Source: Notospermus geniculatus (Eukaryota; Nemertea; Pilidiophora; Heteronemertea; Lineidae). Taken from it: a stretch of 64,000 nt of DNA. The stretch's first letter is position 1, and each line of letters begins with the position of its first letter. The stretch covers positions 199,086-263,085 of the forward strand of contig NMRB01000137.1 in NCBI GenBank assembly GCA_002633025.1. Reading direction: 5' to 3'. Below are positions 11,063-20,717 of this stretch, in pieces. The notes under the pieces were generated by a model. That model was given only the letters and a program-made list of their open reading frames with translations, did no database searches and was not told the origin of the DNA. The position numbers and the translations under genes were made by a program.

Positions 11063-12060
11063 TAATCCCCCTTGTTAGATACATACTTGAGTAACCACTC
11101 AAAATTTTCGCTATATGATAAGAAATTACAGTATTACCATTTCAAACTATTGAAGTTATAGAAACTAATTCCAAACACTGAATGAAATAAACTCTATCCA
11201 GTTGTACAAACAATGCCCAGAGCTACAACACTGTATGACATAAGCAATGTCTTCCTGGCTACAAACTTGAAGTTATAGAAACTAATTCCAAACACTGAAT
11301 GAAATAAACTCTATCCAGTTGTACAAACAATGCCCAGGGCTACACATAAGCAATGTCTTCCTGACTATGAAGACTCATCACCATATAATTATTCATCACC
11401 AAACATTCATTTCTTAATCTACAGTGAATAACATTCAAGAACCATTTGGGAGGAGGATCAACTTTGTATTTTTGTTTTATTCTATAAACAAATTGTCACA
11501 GTGATTCAGACATCTTCCAGATCTTGTAACCCTTTGACCACTAGTATCATGACTTAGTTTGGACTGAGTTGGTATAATACTCTGCCCTAGATTTGCATCT
11601 ACTACATTCTACTCAACCTTCACATTTTTTTTGCACTTCAGTTGGGAGATTTCGACTTGCATTCTGTTCAGCAACTGTTTTCTCAACATTCATAGGCCTT
11701 TCTCCAATAATCAATCTCTTGTCATGTATTACCATTTCGCTCTTGTCCAATCAGATCATATCCAGAAACATCTTTCAATGGGACCTTTCTCAAGAACTTA
11801 GCATTTCTTACATACCTTTTTCCAGTTTCAACACAACCACTTCAAAAGTATTTTTGGCTCTAGCCTTTTTATGATTTACATGTTTCAGAGAGCTATACTT
11901 GGGTTGTAACTTCCCACCTTTCAATACATTTGCCAGAAATGCAACATCACCAAGTTGTAGGTCATTAGGCCTAGTCAGTATAGGCCTTCATTTTCGGTTG
12001 GTACAAATCATTGTGCTCTTTGTGAGAGTTGAAAAAGCCTTTTGTACCTCTAGGCGATTG
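11063..12060 (-). pseudogene. Ty3/gypsy integrase C-terminus and 3' region
   Basis: On the minus strand, around 11960-11760, a frame reads LQLGDVAFLANVLKGGKL, followed by EVVVLKLEKGRYVRNAKFLR. This matches the C-terminal chromatin-proximal part of gypsy integrases (GDxV..., then ...RYVRNxxxLK). The frame is interrupted. The rest, down to the LTR at 11062, is AT-rich 3' sequence containing a 116-bp tandem duplication. No upstream pol domains are present, so the element is 5'-truncated here. Confidence 0.55.
11152..11366 (+). repeat. Tandem duplication, 116-bp period
   Basis: TTGAAGTTATAGAAACTAAT and the following sequence up to AGCAATGTCTTCCTG occur at 11152 and again at 11268. The second copy is slightly shorter because ACACTGTATG is missing. 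Confidence 0.85.
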
Positions 12061-12070
12061 CATTTATCTT

Positions 12071-12346
12071 TTAAAGCCCCACTATATTGAATGTGAAAAA
12101 CGCAAATCATCGCCGCGATTCTCGCACGACGTCAGCGTAGTGTAAAATGTACTACGCTCTGTCAGAATACATTAGCGAAGAGCTCTCCCTGTAGTTTTTC
12201 CCAATGCGTGCTGAATACTAGGCCTTGATTCTGTGAAGTGCGTATCAGGCAATCATTTTGGGGACCTTCGCGAGGCTATGGGACCTCTATGTGCACTCTC
12301 CTAGCTTTTTGAAAATATCGTAAAATTCAATACTGTGGGGCTTTAA
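12071..12346. mobile_element. TTAA-flanked MITE
   Basis: The terminal inverted repeats are TTAAAGCCCCACTATATTGA and the complement of TTAAAGCCCCACAGTATTGA. TTAA at each end (12071-12074 and 12343-12346) fits a piggyBac-type target site. The ends resemble those of the copies at 14557 and 19895, but the interior differs. Confidence 0.7.
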
Positions 12347-12693
12347 CATATGTAGTCGCGCTATTAGTCAGCGCCATGATACGGCACGTGAGGGAACCAG
12401 ACTACGTTTCCGGCAACTGCTACACAAACGCCTGGCCCATCTTGCCGTTTTTTCCCCGTGATACATTGCATTGTGGATTTGCTGTAGCAGGTCACGTGAC
12501 ATAAACTGGGTGCTTCCATTTTTGGATTGCATTTCGTGTCGACCTTCCAAATGTCTGAATCTGGCAGTGAATCTATGGGGAAGTGATCCGAGGTAGCGTT
12601 TGGGACATCAACTCATCGGAGTTGAATTTCAGGCTGGAAAATTAGCAGGAATCGACCCTATACCTCCTAAAATCTGGGAATAAGTAGTAAAGA

Positions 12694-12868
12694 CAGGTTG
12701 ACAAAAATTTATTCAAGGTTGACAAAATTTTGTTCAAGGTTGACAAAATTTTATTCAACGTTGACAAAAATTCGTTCAGGGTTGACAAAATTTTGTTCAA
12801 GGTTGACAAAATTTTATTTAACGTTGACAAAAATTTATTCAAGGTTGACAAAACTTTTTCAAGGTTGC
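12694..12868 (+). repeat. Minisatellite, 21-bp unit, about eight copies
   Basis: The unit is close to GTTGACAAAATTTTATTCAA plus one G or C. Because 21 is a multiple of three, both strands show open seven-residue-repeat frames (for example LSTLNKF). These should not be taken as proteins. Confidence 0.9.
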
Positions 12869-13085
12869 ATAAATTGGTTTTAAACATGAAAATAAACATC
12901 TTGGACAATATTTTAAGACTTTTTATACTATCAAAATATATCTTGAACAATAATTTTTAAAATGTTGAATACAATTTCAAATTTCTTGATTATAAATTTT
13001 TGTTCTTTAAGGGATATTTGCTTTCTTGAATAAATTCCGCTTTGGCTTGCCATAGTGGACACATCTTTCCGTTTCGTGCCTTTTA

Positions 13086-14094
13086 CAGGGTGTCCCAAAA
13101 ACACTGACTGATTTTGATTTGACCTCATTTTGTTGCTACTAAAGATTTTTCTTTGATATTTTGTCAAGATATTCCTCTCAACTAGAAATGTTAACCGTGT
13201 AATTTTTTGTCAGAAAAACCCACTAGTTCAGAAATTATCTTAGTAACTTTATGATGTATGCAATCCATGCCTCGCTCTGCTCTTGTCTGTGATATGAATG
13301 CCAAATTTATCCCGTCTAGCCGAAATTGACACCATTTGTACTTGGTGGTCGATTTAATAGTTGGGAGGCTTACTTTAGGATAAATAGCATGCAACCTCTC
13401 AGTGTGGAGAAACTTACTGCCTGTGTCTGTGCTACGCAATGGCATAACAGGGCCATACTGTTTTAAAGACAAAGAAGGGCAAAACTGTAACTGTCGACTC
13501 TGACGGGTACATTGAAATGCTAAGAAGAAGATTCATCACCTCTGCCCTGAGGAGAAAGCAACTGTTGATATGAATACAGTCATATCCCACAACAAGATGG
13601 GCACCTACCCAGTGTGCTAATGTAGGACTGGAATTTCTGGAACGGTACTTTCCTAGGGACAGGGCGATATCGCATCGAACGGACAATCCTTGGCTCCCCT
13701 ACTCACCAGACTTTAATCCCCCAGATTACTTCCTTTGGGAATACCTGAGAGGATCGAGTGTACAGCGACAAACCTTAGACACAAGAAAGACCTAAACAGC
13801 AGGACTTGCGGAGAGAAATTTGGCGAATTTCAGCTGACATGACCAACAGAGTAATTGACAATTCCAATGTGCGTGTTGCCGCTGTTATCCAGCAGAGGGG
13901 GAGGGAATGGATTGAATATGGTACATCATAAAATTACTAAGATAATTTCTGAACTAGTGGGTATTTCTGAAAAAAAATACAAGGTTAAAATTTCTAGTTG
14001 CGAGGAATATCTGGACAAAATATCGAAGAAAAATCTTCAGTAGCAACCAAATTAGGTCAAGTCAAAATTAGTCAGTGTTTTTTGGGACACCCTG
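13086..14094. mobile_element. Mariner-type element with inverted arms
   Basis: The ends are CAGGGTGTCCCAAAAA and its complement, each bordered by TA (13084-13085 and 14095-14096). The left 170 bp is a reverse-complement copy of the right end, including the last codons of the transposase. This gives long inverted arms. It contains a plus-strand transposase remnant. Confidence 0.8.
13560..13930 (+). pseudogene. Mariner-type transposase C-terminal half
   Basis: Reading through small frameshifts, the plus strand shows a QQDG catalytic-region remnant near 13590. It then shows FLERYFPRDRAI, NPWLPYSPDFNPPDYFLWEYL and the tail LRREIWRISADMTNRVIDN, VRVAAVIQQRGREWIEY. This order and the SPDFNPPDYFLW motif are typical of mariner-like DDE transposases. 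The N-terminal DNA-binding half is missing, replaced by the inverted copy of the 3' end, so it cannot be functional. Confidence 0.75.
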
Positions 14095-14556
14095 TATAAG
14101 AAATTTCTTGACCACGGACAAATCCGGTGTTTTACTCATCGTTCTGCAGTGATTTGTCGGAAAACACCAGTATATATGTCTAGTTGAATACTGCCTGCCA
14201 GTGTAAAGAAACTGGGGCAACGCATCAAAGGTCATTGCCTAATGTTAAAAAGGAAGTTGAAATATTTGGATACATAAACAAATTTTCCCACCAACTGTCG
14301 AATGATTTCAATGCAGGTTCTCTAAATCTGGCTTTTAATCAAGATGATTTCAAAATTATCAAGAAAATATTAAGAAAATTCTCAAATTTAAAAACTGATC
14401 ATTTTTCGTCCGATTCAAACCCACAAAAACAAATATAAGTTAAAATGAAAAAAAATGAATGTCAAATATCTCAAATGCACAGCAAATATTCTACCTATCA
14501 AATACAATAACTGTCTAACCACGTTGGTAGGAAAATCACAGTAGCTGTCCATTTGC

Positions 14557-14774
14557 TTAAAGCACCACGGTATTGCAACTTTCCGTCGACAGCCGGCGCC
14601 ACCGGCACCATGCTCCAATACTGTAGTTGAGCCTTTCGCCCCAGTGTTGGAGAATGTATGATTACACTACAATGCACGCAGTAGCATGCGTAGTTTACCA
14701 AGTCGTCAATAGAGGTCTCCCTTAACGCGGGTAGGTGTAATGCAGGATTGGGAAGCAATACTGTGGTCCTTTAA
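14557..14774. mobile_element. TTAA-flanked MITE, second copy
   Basis: The ends are TTAAAGCACCACGGTATTGC and the complement of TTAAAGGACCACAGTATTGC. TTAA lies at 14557-14560 and 14771-14774. The copy at 19895-20111 is nearly identical throughout. Confidence 0.8.
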
Positions 14775-14812
14775 CGTTTGAAAAATTCAGGACTAATTCG
14801 GGCTAATTATTA

Positions 14813-15118
14813 TCTACAGCTTTTTCATGATGAACTGAGTGTATTTTGGTCCGAAGACCCGATACAAGCTTTCGTCACTTACTGTGACTTCATCAGGTAT
14901 GAGAAAATAAGGGAAAGCTATACCAATATACACAAAATGAACTGTAAAAACATATGGAAAGAATTAAACTGGTGACTTCACACCTCTTATCCTACAGATG
15001 GTGGGAACAAACAGAACAGGGAAAGTACAATGCTGGAATGACAATGGTGTGTACAGTACATTATTTGGTCAGTTGGTAANTTCGGACCAAAATACACTCA
15101 GTTCATCATGAAAAAGGT
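14813..15118 (-). mobile_element. Penelope-like element terminal fragment
   Basis: Inverted copies of CATGATGAACTGAGTG and the following TATTTTGGTCCGAA lie at 14826-14853 and about 15081-15110. They enclose a 220-bp segment that includes a hammerhead motif on the minus strand. Hammerhead motifs in terminal repeats are a known feature of Penelope-like retroelements, and the assignment rests on that. One ambiguous base lies at 15080. Confidence 0.5.
14861..14900 (-). ncRNA. Hammerhead ribozyme motif, minimal type
   Basis: On the minus strand the core CTGATGA (14896-14890) is followed by a 5-bp stem II, GTCAC-AGTAA-GTGAC (14888-14874), and then GAAA (14873-14870). Next comes the palindrome AGCT, which can form stem III between two copies, and a U at the expected cleavage position (14866). 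AUAC (14900-14897), just before the core, pairs with GUAU (14865-14862), just after it, giving stem I. All invariant core bases are present. Such minimal motifs usually act as dimers; only one copy is visible here. Confidence 0.7.
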
Positions 15119-15294
15119 GTCATCTCTATTTACTTTAATTTATATCATGATGATGAACACGGCATCCATTCCAAGTCATTCTATTATCTACAGCATTAGA
15201 GATGCCATTTTCCAACGGTCGTCTCTGTCCGAGGGGGGATGGTGCTTTGAACCCCCTGCAGCTACTACATGGTACTGCTTAACCCACCCGTCAT

Positions 15295-15400
15295 GGAGGA
15301 TTTCCTTTATGGTATAGTGGTTGGCGCGTTAGCCTCCGAGCCAGATGTGAAGCAACGTTGATCGCAATCACTACGTGGATGCATGGGCGACCGGTACTCT
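15295..15400 (+). repeat. Degenerate tRNA-like (SINE-type) segment
   Basis: ATGGTATAGTGGTTGGCGCG resembles an A box with D-arm, and ACGTTGATCGCAATCAC could be a decayed B box. No good tRNA cloverleaf forms. A SINE head is likelier than a tRNA gene. Confidence 0.3.
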
Positions 15401-15629
15401 CGATTTATTAACCAGGTTTTCGAAGAAAGTCCTGGTTATTAAATACCGAAAGTGGCGGTCGGTCGGGCGTTCTGGAGTCCGGGCGGTCGCTTTTCTCTTG
15501 TCCGACTGATAACTTAAAGACCACTTGAGATTTTCTTTTGAAATTTTTGTGACATGTTGCTTGTAAGTAGACGTCGTTTCCTGTTGATATTAAGTGTCAT
15601 TCGATGCAAGGTTTGGCCAAAAGAGGGCG

Positions 15630-16430
15630 AAATGTGAAAACAGAAAAATTGCTGTTTCTCCTGAACAAATGAACGGATCGTCACCAAATTTTTATCATAG
15701 GTATATCGAATGACGATACATAACAAAAGTCATAATACCCGGGTTTTTGATTTGACCTACTTTTCAAGGTCACAGAGGTCAAGGTTGTACAAAAGTAACA
15801 AACATGCCACAGTTCGCCATTATTTCACTCTGCAAGTTGCATAAGTGTGTGTTAGAGGGGTACCTTCGAAAATGCCGAGTTTCGGCGCAATTGGACTTCC
15901 AGTATGGCCGCCAGGTGGCGTAACTTGAAAATCATCTACCGTAAGTGCTACAACTCAGGAACGCCTTTACCCAGAGTGCTCAAACAGTGATATGTACCTC
16001 CTTTATGTGCACATCAATTTTCGGCCTGATTTGACATCCAATATGGCCAGCAGGTGGCATAGCCCGAAAATCATCAAAGTACTACAACTTAGGATTGACT
16101 AGATAATCTATACATGCATGTAAAGTTTTGGCCCAATCGGACAACAAATATGGCTCCCAGGGGGCGTAACCCAAAAATGATCAAAGGCTATAACTCAGGA
16201 ACGACTTGACCAAGAGTGCTCAAATGTTCTATATGGCTCCCTCTCGATGACATTAATATGTGCATGTGAAGTTTTGGCCTGATTGGACATCCAATATGGC
16301 CGCCAGGTGGGATAACCCAAAAATGATCAATGTCCTCTAACTTGCGAACGACTTGACCCAGATTGCTCATAACTGATATGTACCGTCATCTGTCACAACA
16401 CTATTATGTCCAACCAGGTGAGCACATGGT
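15630..16430 (+). repeat. Dispersed tandem-unit repeat (CCAATATGGCCGCCAGGTGG)
   Basis: At least four diverged units of roughly 110-150 bp contain ATCCAATATGGCC, CAGGTGGCGTAACCC, AAAATCATCAAAG and AACTCAGGAACG. The start has GACCTACTTTTCAAGGTCAC. The same family occurs at about 25.9-26.6, 51.5-51.85 and 63.6-64.0 kb. It ends near CCAGGTGAGCACATGGTCC, also found at 26920. Confidence 0.75.
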
Positions 16431-16524
16431 CCATGAACCATTCCATTTTATTCACTAGTCCACTTCGAAAACCTTGTTATTTGCCACGCATAGCGGGCGT
16501 CTTGTTATAATTAAAAGATGAAAG

Positions 16525-17523
16525 TTACTGTTCAAAGAACACGTCTACAAAAAGTAAACCTGCGTTTTTGTCGTACTTTGGATGAGAAATGAAAAACATC
16601 ATTATTTTACCATTCGGAGCAAATCGTATCTTAGCTAATCTACACTTCCTTTTTTTCTTAAAAGTATATCTAATCGACATCACTTTCCAAAAATTTCTCG
16701 GGAACAAGGGTCTTATCGTCTTACACTTCGCATCCTCACCTAACAATACAATTTCGTACTCATCAACCATGTCAACGGTATTTAGAGCATGCATATAGCA
16801 CTCAAAAAACCTTTGGTGGTGTAGACTCCATCGTGAAGCAATAGGGCGCCCAAATAAATGGAATATATTAGTCCTGACTGTCTGACCGACATACCCGTTT
16901 TTTGACCGGAAATGAAAGAAATCGGGTTTCCTAATATCACAGTCAAGGATGAGGTCATTTTCACCAGTGAACTTTGTAAGTTCAATGTTATTACATGGAT
17001 GTGGGAGTTTGAGGTCCACTGCATTTGAAAGAACGGTCGATTTAGATGACTTAACAAATGACATCTTGTAAATAGTTACAGTTGCGCTTCCTACAAATTC
17101 AAACCTGCACGAGAACAGGATTTTGTCTTTTTGAAGAACTGGGACATTGATCGTCCTTGACCTGTAACAACGGTCAGATTCCGGCATTTCAATCTTATAC
17201 GTTACTAATTGATTAAAAATGTCAACAAGTTTCAATCCAATTGTTTTTCCGATTTGGTGACCAAAGTCAGTAGTAAAAACTAAAAATCGTGTTTTATATA
17301 TACTCAACACCTGATGATATCTATATTTTCCGGAGTGAAAAAGTTGCAAAGTGTTATTTTGAAGAGTGTAGACTCTGACAGTGTTCGGGGATAATCCACC
17401 CTTTGTAATAATCAGTAAATATCCTGAATGATCGTCATAAATCCAGAAATCCCGAACAGCACGAAGTTTGAAAGGTGGCTTCAGCAAAGCCCTAGCAGTT
17501 CGCTTGTATGATATAGGACCTTT
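16525..17523 (-). CDS. Unrecognised protein, probable beta-propeller (paralogue A)
   Basis: One uninterrupted frame of 332 residues ends in TAA. I do not recognise the family. It has repeating short hydrophobic beta-strand patterns (YLLIITKGG, FLVFTTDFG, KILFSCRFEF, YEIVLLGED, IRFAPNGKIMMFF), which suggest a WD40/NHL-like propeller. This is an inference. There is no signal peptide and no membrane segment. It is a diverged paralogue of the gene just upstream (17758-18729): both start with R..RALL.PP or R.ALIVPP, share Y..RFLVFT-like strands and end with an F..NG strand. No ATG exists in the first hundred codons. The frame opens after a stop at 17524-17526, whose AG could be a splice acceptor (TTTGAAATAG). 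The first exon may therefore lie elsewhere, or the start has been lost. Confidence 0.65.
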   Translation of the reverse strand, partial: KGPISYKRTARALLKPPFKLRAVRDFWIYDDHSGYLLIITKGGLSPNTVRVYTLQNNTLQLFHSGKYRYHQVLSIYKTRFLVFTTDFGHQIGKTIGLKLVDIFNQLVTYKIEMPESDRCYRSRTINVPVLQKDKILFSCRFEFVGSATVTIYKMSFVKSSKSTVLSNAVDLKLPHPCNNIELTKFTGENDLILDCDIRKPDFFHFRSKNGYVGQTVRTNIFHLFGRPIASRWSLHHQRFFECYMHALNTVDMVDEYEIVLLGEDAKCKTIRPLFPRNFWKVMSIRYTFKKKRKCRLAKIRFAPNGKIMMFFISHPKYDKNAGLLFVDVFFEQ

Positions 17524-17757
17524 CTATTTCAAATTAAAAAAACAGTAATTTCTCTATAATAATTTAACAGTAATAACTACATGTAATTCGAAAAAAATTG
17601 TGACCATGCCGTAAAATCATAAAGTTTTTCATTAAAAAATACACGTGTATGATTATTAAATAGATTATTACAATGTACGTTAATAGAGACCTGACTCAAT
17701 CAACATTTTATCTAGACAAGTCCATACCCATCGTCATATTAGTAAAAAACTGTCTAC

Positions 17758-18729
17758 CTAAAACGCGCCCACTGAATAGATACACACTTTGTTAAGCATT
17801 ACAGCACCGTTTTCGAACTTCCGGCATATTTCAAACAAATTGCCATTGGCGTCAAATCCAAAATCACCAATGGTCCGATGACTGTGTAACTGTAAAACAT
17901 ACTGCCTAAGGAACATCCCCGTGTCCCCAGAGTAAAGTCTATTGCTTCCTGTCCGGATTATTGGATCAAAATCGATCCCTGTATAGTGTGGCTTCGAGTC
18001 GTCGTAACTGGATACATGTACGTATCTAAAATGCGCACCTGGATAACCGTCGATAAGCCAATCAAATTTTATACGGTATTTTGCAATAAAACGTTTAAAA
18101 CAAACTTTAGCTACCTTTTTTTGAAACATCGTAATCGTCATGAATCCTTTTATATGGGACCGGAAACATAGAATGTAGTTTGAAAATATCGTTGCACCTT
18201 CACAATATCGGGGAGACAACTGCATACCCTTCTCTAAACATATTTGTCCGAATCGGTCAACAACGTCATAGACCATCGTCATTGCTTTAGCAATTTTTAC
18301 AAAATCTACTAAGGCATACTTCTTCTGGAAATATAAATCAAGTTTGCCTTTCTTCACGTAATAATCAAAACCTCTCCCCAGGTAGTTTTCGACATATGAT
18401 TTTTCCCTACTGCTAATGTATATGGTGCTCAACTTCTCAGTGCTGAGGTCAAACACTAAAATATTTGGCTTAATGGTTGAGGTAAAGAAAACGAAATTCT
18501 GATACCCGTGCAGATTCCTGTAATGCCGTTCTTCATTTTCAGGCTCAACGGAAAACCATACTTGCCGGGTTGCGGTATACTCAAGTTTTGTTTTGTTGAA
18601 CTCAAAGACTAGCATATTGTTTCTTGCCACAGCAATGAGGAGAACTTCCCGGTTACGAAATGTACAGAGGTACTCAACTCTAGAAATGGGTATAGGCGGT
18701 ACAATAAGAGCTTTACGTGTTAAGTTCAT
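17758..18729 (-). CDS. Unrecognised protein, probable beta-propeller (paralogue B)
   Basis: An intact 323-residue frame starts at an ATG in good context (GACAATGA), with an in-frame stop 12 bases upstream. It lies 234 bp before the open frame of paralogue A, in the same direction. The protein has alternating short beta-strand segments (VLLIAVARNNMLVFEF, NFVFFTSTIKPNILVFDLS, DFGFDANGNLFEICRKF) and several aromatic-rich loops. There is no signal peptide, no membrane span and no motif of a known enzyme. Similarity to A covers the N-terminus, the second strand pair and the C-terminus, and is low enough to imply an old duplication. Long frames without introns in AT-rich DNA, free of transposon motifs, argue for real genes. 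Confidence 0.7.
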   Translation of the reverse strand: MNLTRKALIVPPIPISRVEYLCTFRNREVLLIAVARNNMLVFEFNKTKLEYTATRQVWFSVEPENEERHYRNLHGYQNFVFFTSTIKPNILVFDLSTEKLSTIYISSREKSYVENYLGRGFDYYVKKGKLDLYFQKKYALVDFVKIAKAMTMVYDVVDRFGQICLEKGMQLSPRYCEGATIFSNYILCFRSHIKGFMTITMFQKKVAKVCFKRFIAKYRIKFDWLIDGYPGAHFRYVHVSSYDDSKPHYTGIDFDPIIRTGSNRLYSGDTGMFLRQYVLQLHSHRTIGDFGFDANGNLFEICRKFENGAVMLNKVCIYSVGAF

Positions 18730-18946
18730 TGTCAAAATCCTTGGCTACATGTATGAAATCAAATGTCTTTTAAGCAGAGTCCAGTCAAAGTTCTGTTTGT
18801 ATATCACTCAGGTGAAAGCTACGGTATCCTTCTCTTGTGCAACTGATGTTGTTTGTCAGTTTATATTTGATTTTTGGCCAGTGTTAGGGAATGTGGCACG
18901 TTGTCTGCACTAATTAGGCCTATGGCCATGTCTGGTGTCGGTGTGA

Positions 18947-19063
18947 CAGGTCCACCAAGAAGCTAAGTCCGGTTTTATTGTACAACGAAGGATTGGTATA
19001 TGTAGTTAGACAGGTCCACCAAGAAACTAAGTCCGGTTTTATTGTACAACGAAGGATTGGTAG
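18947..19063 (+). repeat. Two-copy tandem repeat, 64-bp period
   Basis: ACAGGTCCACCAAGAAGCTA plus AGTCCGGTTTTATTGTACAA and CGAAGGATTGGTA occurs at 18947 and about 19011, with one difference. Confidence 0.85.
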
Positions 19064-19164
19064 TTATAGAGACTATGACCATTGAAATATAACCGTACGA
19101 TAGCAGATTATTGGATGTAGGAACTGCATTCCTGGGGCTCCTAGGATTCCTCTTCCATCCCTAC

Positions 19165-19310
19165 CGGTTTCGCGCAGACGGTGGGTTAGTGGTTCGAATC
19201 TAGGTCTAGCAGTGAGAAGTTGCTGGGTCCGAATACCACTGTGGCGTGAAACCTTGGGCAAGTCTCTTTGCCTCACTGGTCTCTCGCCACCCAGGTGTAT
19301 AAACATGATA
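19165..19310 (+). repeat. tRNA-derived SINE
   Basis: The head has GGTTAGTGGTTCGAATC, GGTCTAGCAGTGAGAAG and the B-box-like GGGTCCGAATACCAC. The body continues CTTGGGCAAGTCTCTTTGCC and CCACCCAGGTGTATAAA. This is the arrangement I know from SINEs of marine deuterostomes. Plus orientation. Confidence 0.65.
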
Positions 19311-19591
19311 TATGTACAAATAGCTCATCTTGGTATGACATGTCCGAGTTCTTCTGAAAGGTCTCAGGATAGACTGGGGTTAAAGTGTTAAGCCCGATGA
19401 AAACCTCTAACGTGTTGATATTAGACTATAACCCCAAACTTTAATTTGAACATTTTTAACTTTTTCGTATTTTTCTGTGTATTAACTGTCGGATGTGGAG
19501 AACCAAAAATTGTTTCATCTGATGCAACATTAGCATGTTTCACATTTCTATACATATCCACCATTGAAAATGGTGATTTTGAAATACTTAC

Positions 19592-19846
19592 CACGATCTG
19601 AAACATCCGACTTCCCATTGAAAATCTTGCTTCCTCCTGCCCAAGACATACCCCTTGTTTCCTGCTGAATTGGCACTCAAATCTTTGTCCCTTTCGTAGG
19701 GTATTCAAAGTGGTACAGCCTTGCCGTATGATGCACATGACACTGCAGTACAAAGACGATGGAGAGGGCACTGACCCAAGATCCGGACTGATCAGGGCCT
19801 TGTTGTTGATTAAGTGGCGAAATATCAATCCCTTAGGTTGTTCCAT
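19592..19846 (-). CDS. Possible PAN/apple-like exon
   Basis: A minus-strand frame from an ATG at 19846 contains CSVMCIIRQGCTTLNTLRKG and then ECQF. The spacing C-x3-C-x5-GC-x(4)-N followed by a late cysteine resembles PAN/apple modules, which are common in extracellular proteins of these animals. The frame runs into a strong splice donor (GTG then GTAAGT, 19591-19586). The segment before the cysteines is not domain-like and may include intron. No other exon of the gene was found. Alternatively it is a chance ORF. Confidence 0.3.
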
Positions 19847-19894
19847 TTATGTGTGTATTTTCTAGGACATATTTGAATGTTGGTCACAAATATC

Positions 19895-20111
19895 TTAAAG
19901 CACCACGGTATTGCCACTTTCTGTCGACAGCCGGCGCCACCGGTACCCGTTCTCCAATACTGTAGTTAAGCCTTTCGCCCCAGTGTTGGAGAATGTATGA
20001 TTACACTACAATGCACGTAGTAGCATGCGTAGTTTATCAAGTCGTCAATAGAGGTCTCCCTTAACGCGGGTAGGTGACGCAAGATTGGGAAGCAATACTG
20101 TGGTCCTTTAA
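19895..20111. mobile_element. TTAA-flanked MITE, third copy
   Basis: It is nearly identical to 14557-14774. Both copies carry GTCGACAGCCGGCGCCACCG near the left and CGTCAATAGAGGTCTCCC near the right. TTAA lies at 19895-19898 and 20108-20111. Confidence 0.85.
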
Positions 20112-20359
20112 CATTAAACATGCAGCAATATAGCAGTAATCGAGTAGTTCTTTATCGTCAGGGGAAGTTACATTAATCAGAAAGTTTATCATCAATCAAC
20201 TTTGAGATAATTTCATTCTAATAAAGCCGCAGAGTATGCACAGCTAATCACTTCCAGTTCGGCCGAATTTTAGTGCAACCTCGTTTACAGGCGTGCGTAA
20301 TGTATAGAACCATAGAAAAACACATTATAGCATTATCCTGTATCGATGTTCGGGGAATC

Positions 20360-20465
20360 CCCAATGCTGCGTGTAGTCTTGCGCAGCCAGCCGTTTCGTT
20401 CCACAGTACTGCAATACGGATTCCCAGATTCGAAACAGCGGCTGGGTGACCGAGACTATGCTCGC
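20360..20465. repeat. Inverted repeat with AGCCAGCCGTTTCG arms
   Basis: TAGTCTTGCGCAGCCAGCCG and TTTCG at the left pair imperfectly with CGAAACAGCGGCTGGGTGAC and CGAGACTA at the right, over a spacer of about 45 bp. It is a MITE-like hairpin. Confidence 0.5.
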
Positions 20466-20717
20466 CGATTATAACCCATCTGTCTTGTCTGTCTATACTG
20501 GGCGGCTTTAAAGGATCGCGGTATGAGATCTTTTACCGGTATTTTGGCTGCCGACGTAGATGGAGCAAACTAGCGGCAGCAATACCAACTACAAAAAGGA
20601 CATTCACACCCAATAGCGAACCGACCGAATGACGTCGAACTGATCAGTTTATTCATGTTTGTCCGACCTTTGCCGGTAAAAATAGAAGCCGGGCGGTGGG
20701 CCCTACATGAAATAAAG

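Noticed and set aside
12642-12960. Overlapping ORFs with LSTLNKF-like heptads
   Set aside because: They arise from a 21-bp minisatellite, and both strands are open for the same reason.
15295-15400. tRNA gene
   Set aside because: The A-box-like stretch lacks a paired acceptor stem and the B box is degenerate.
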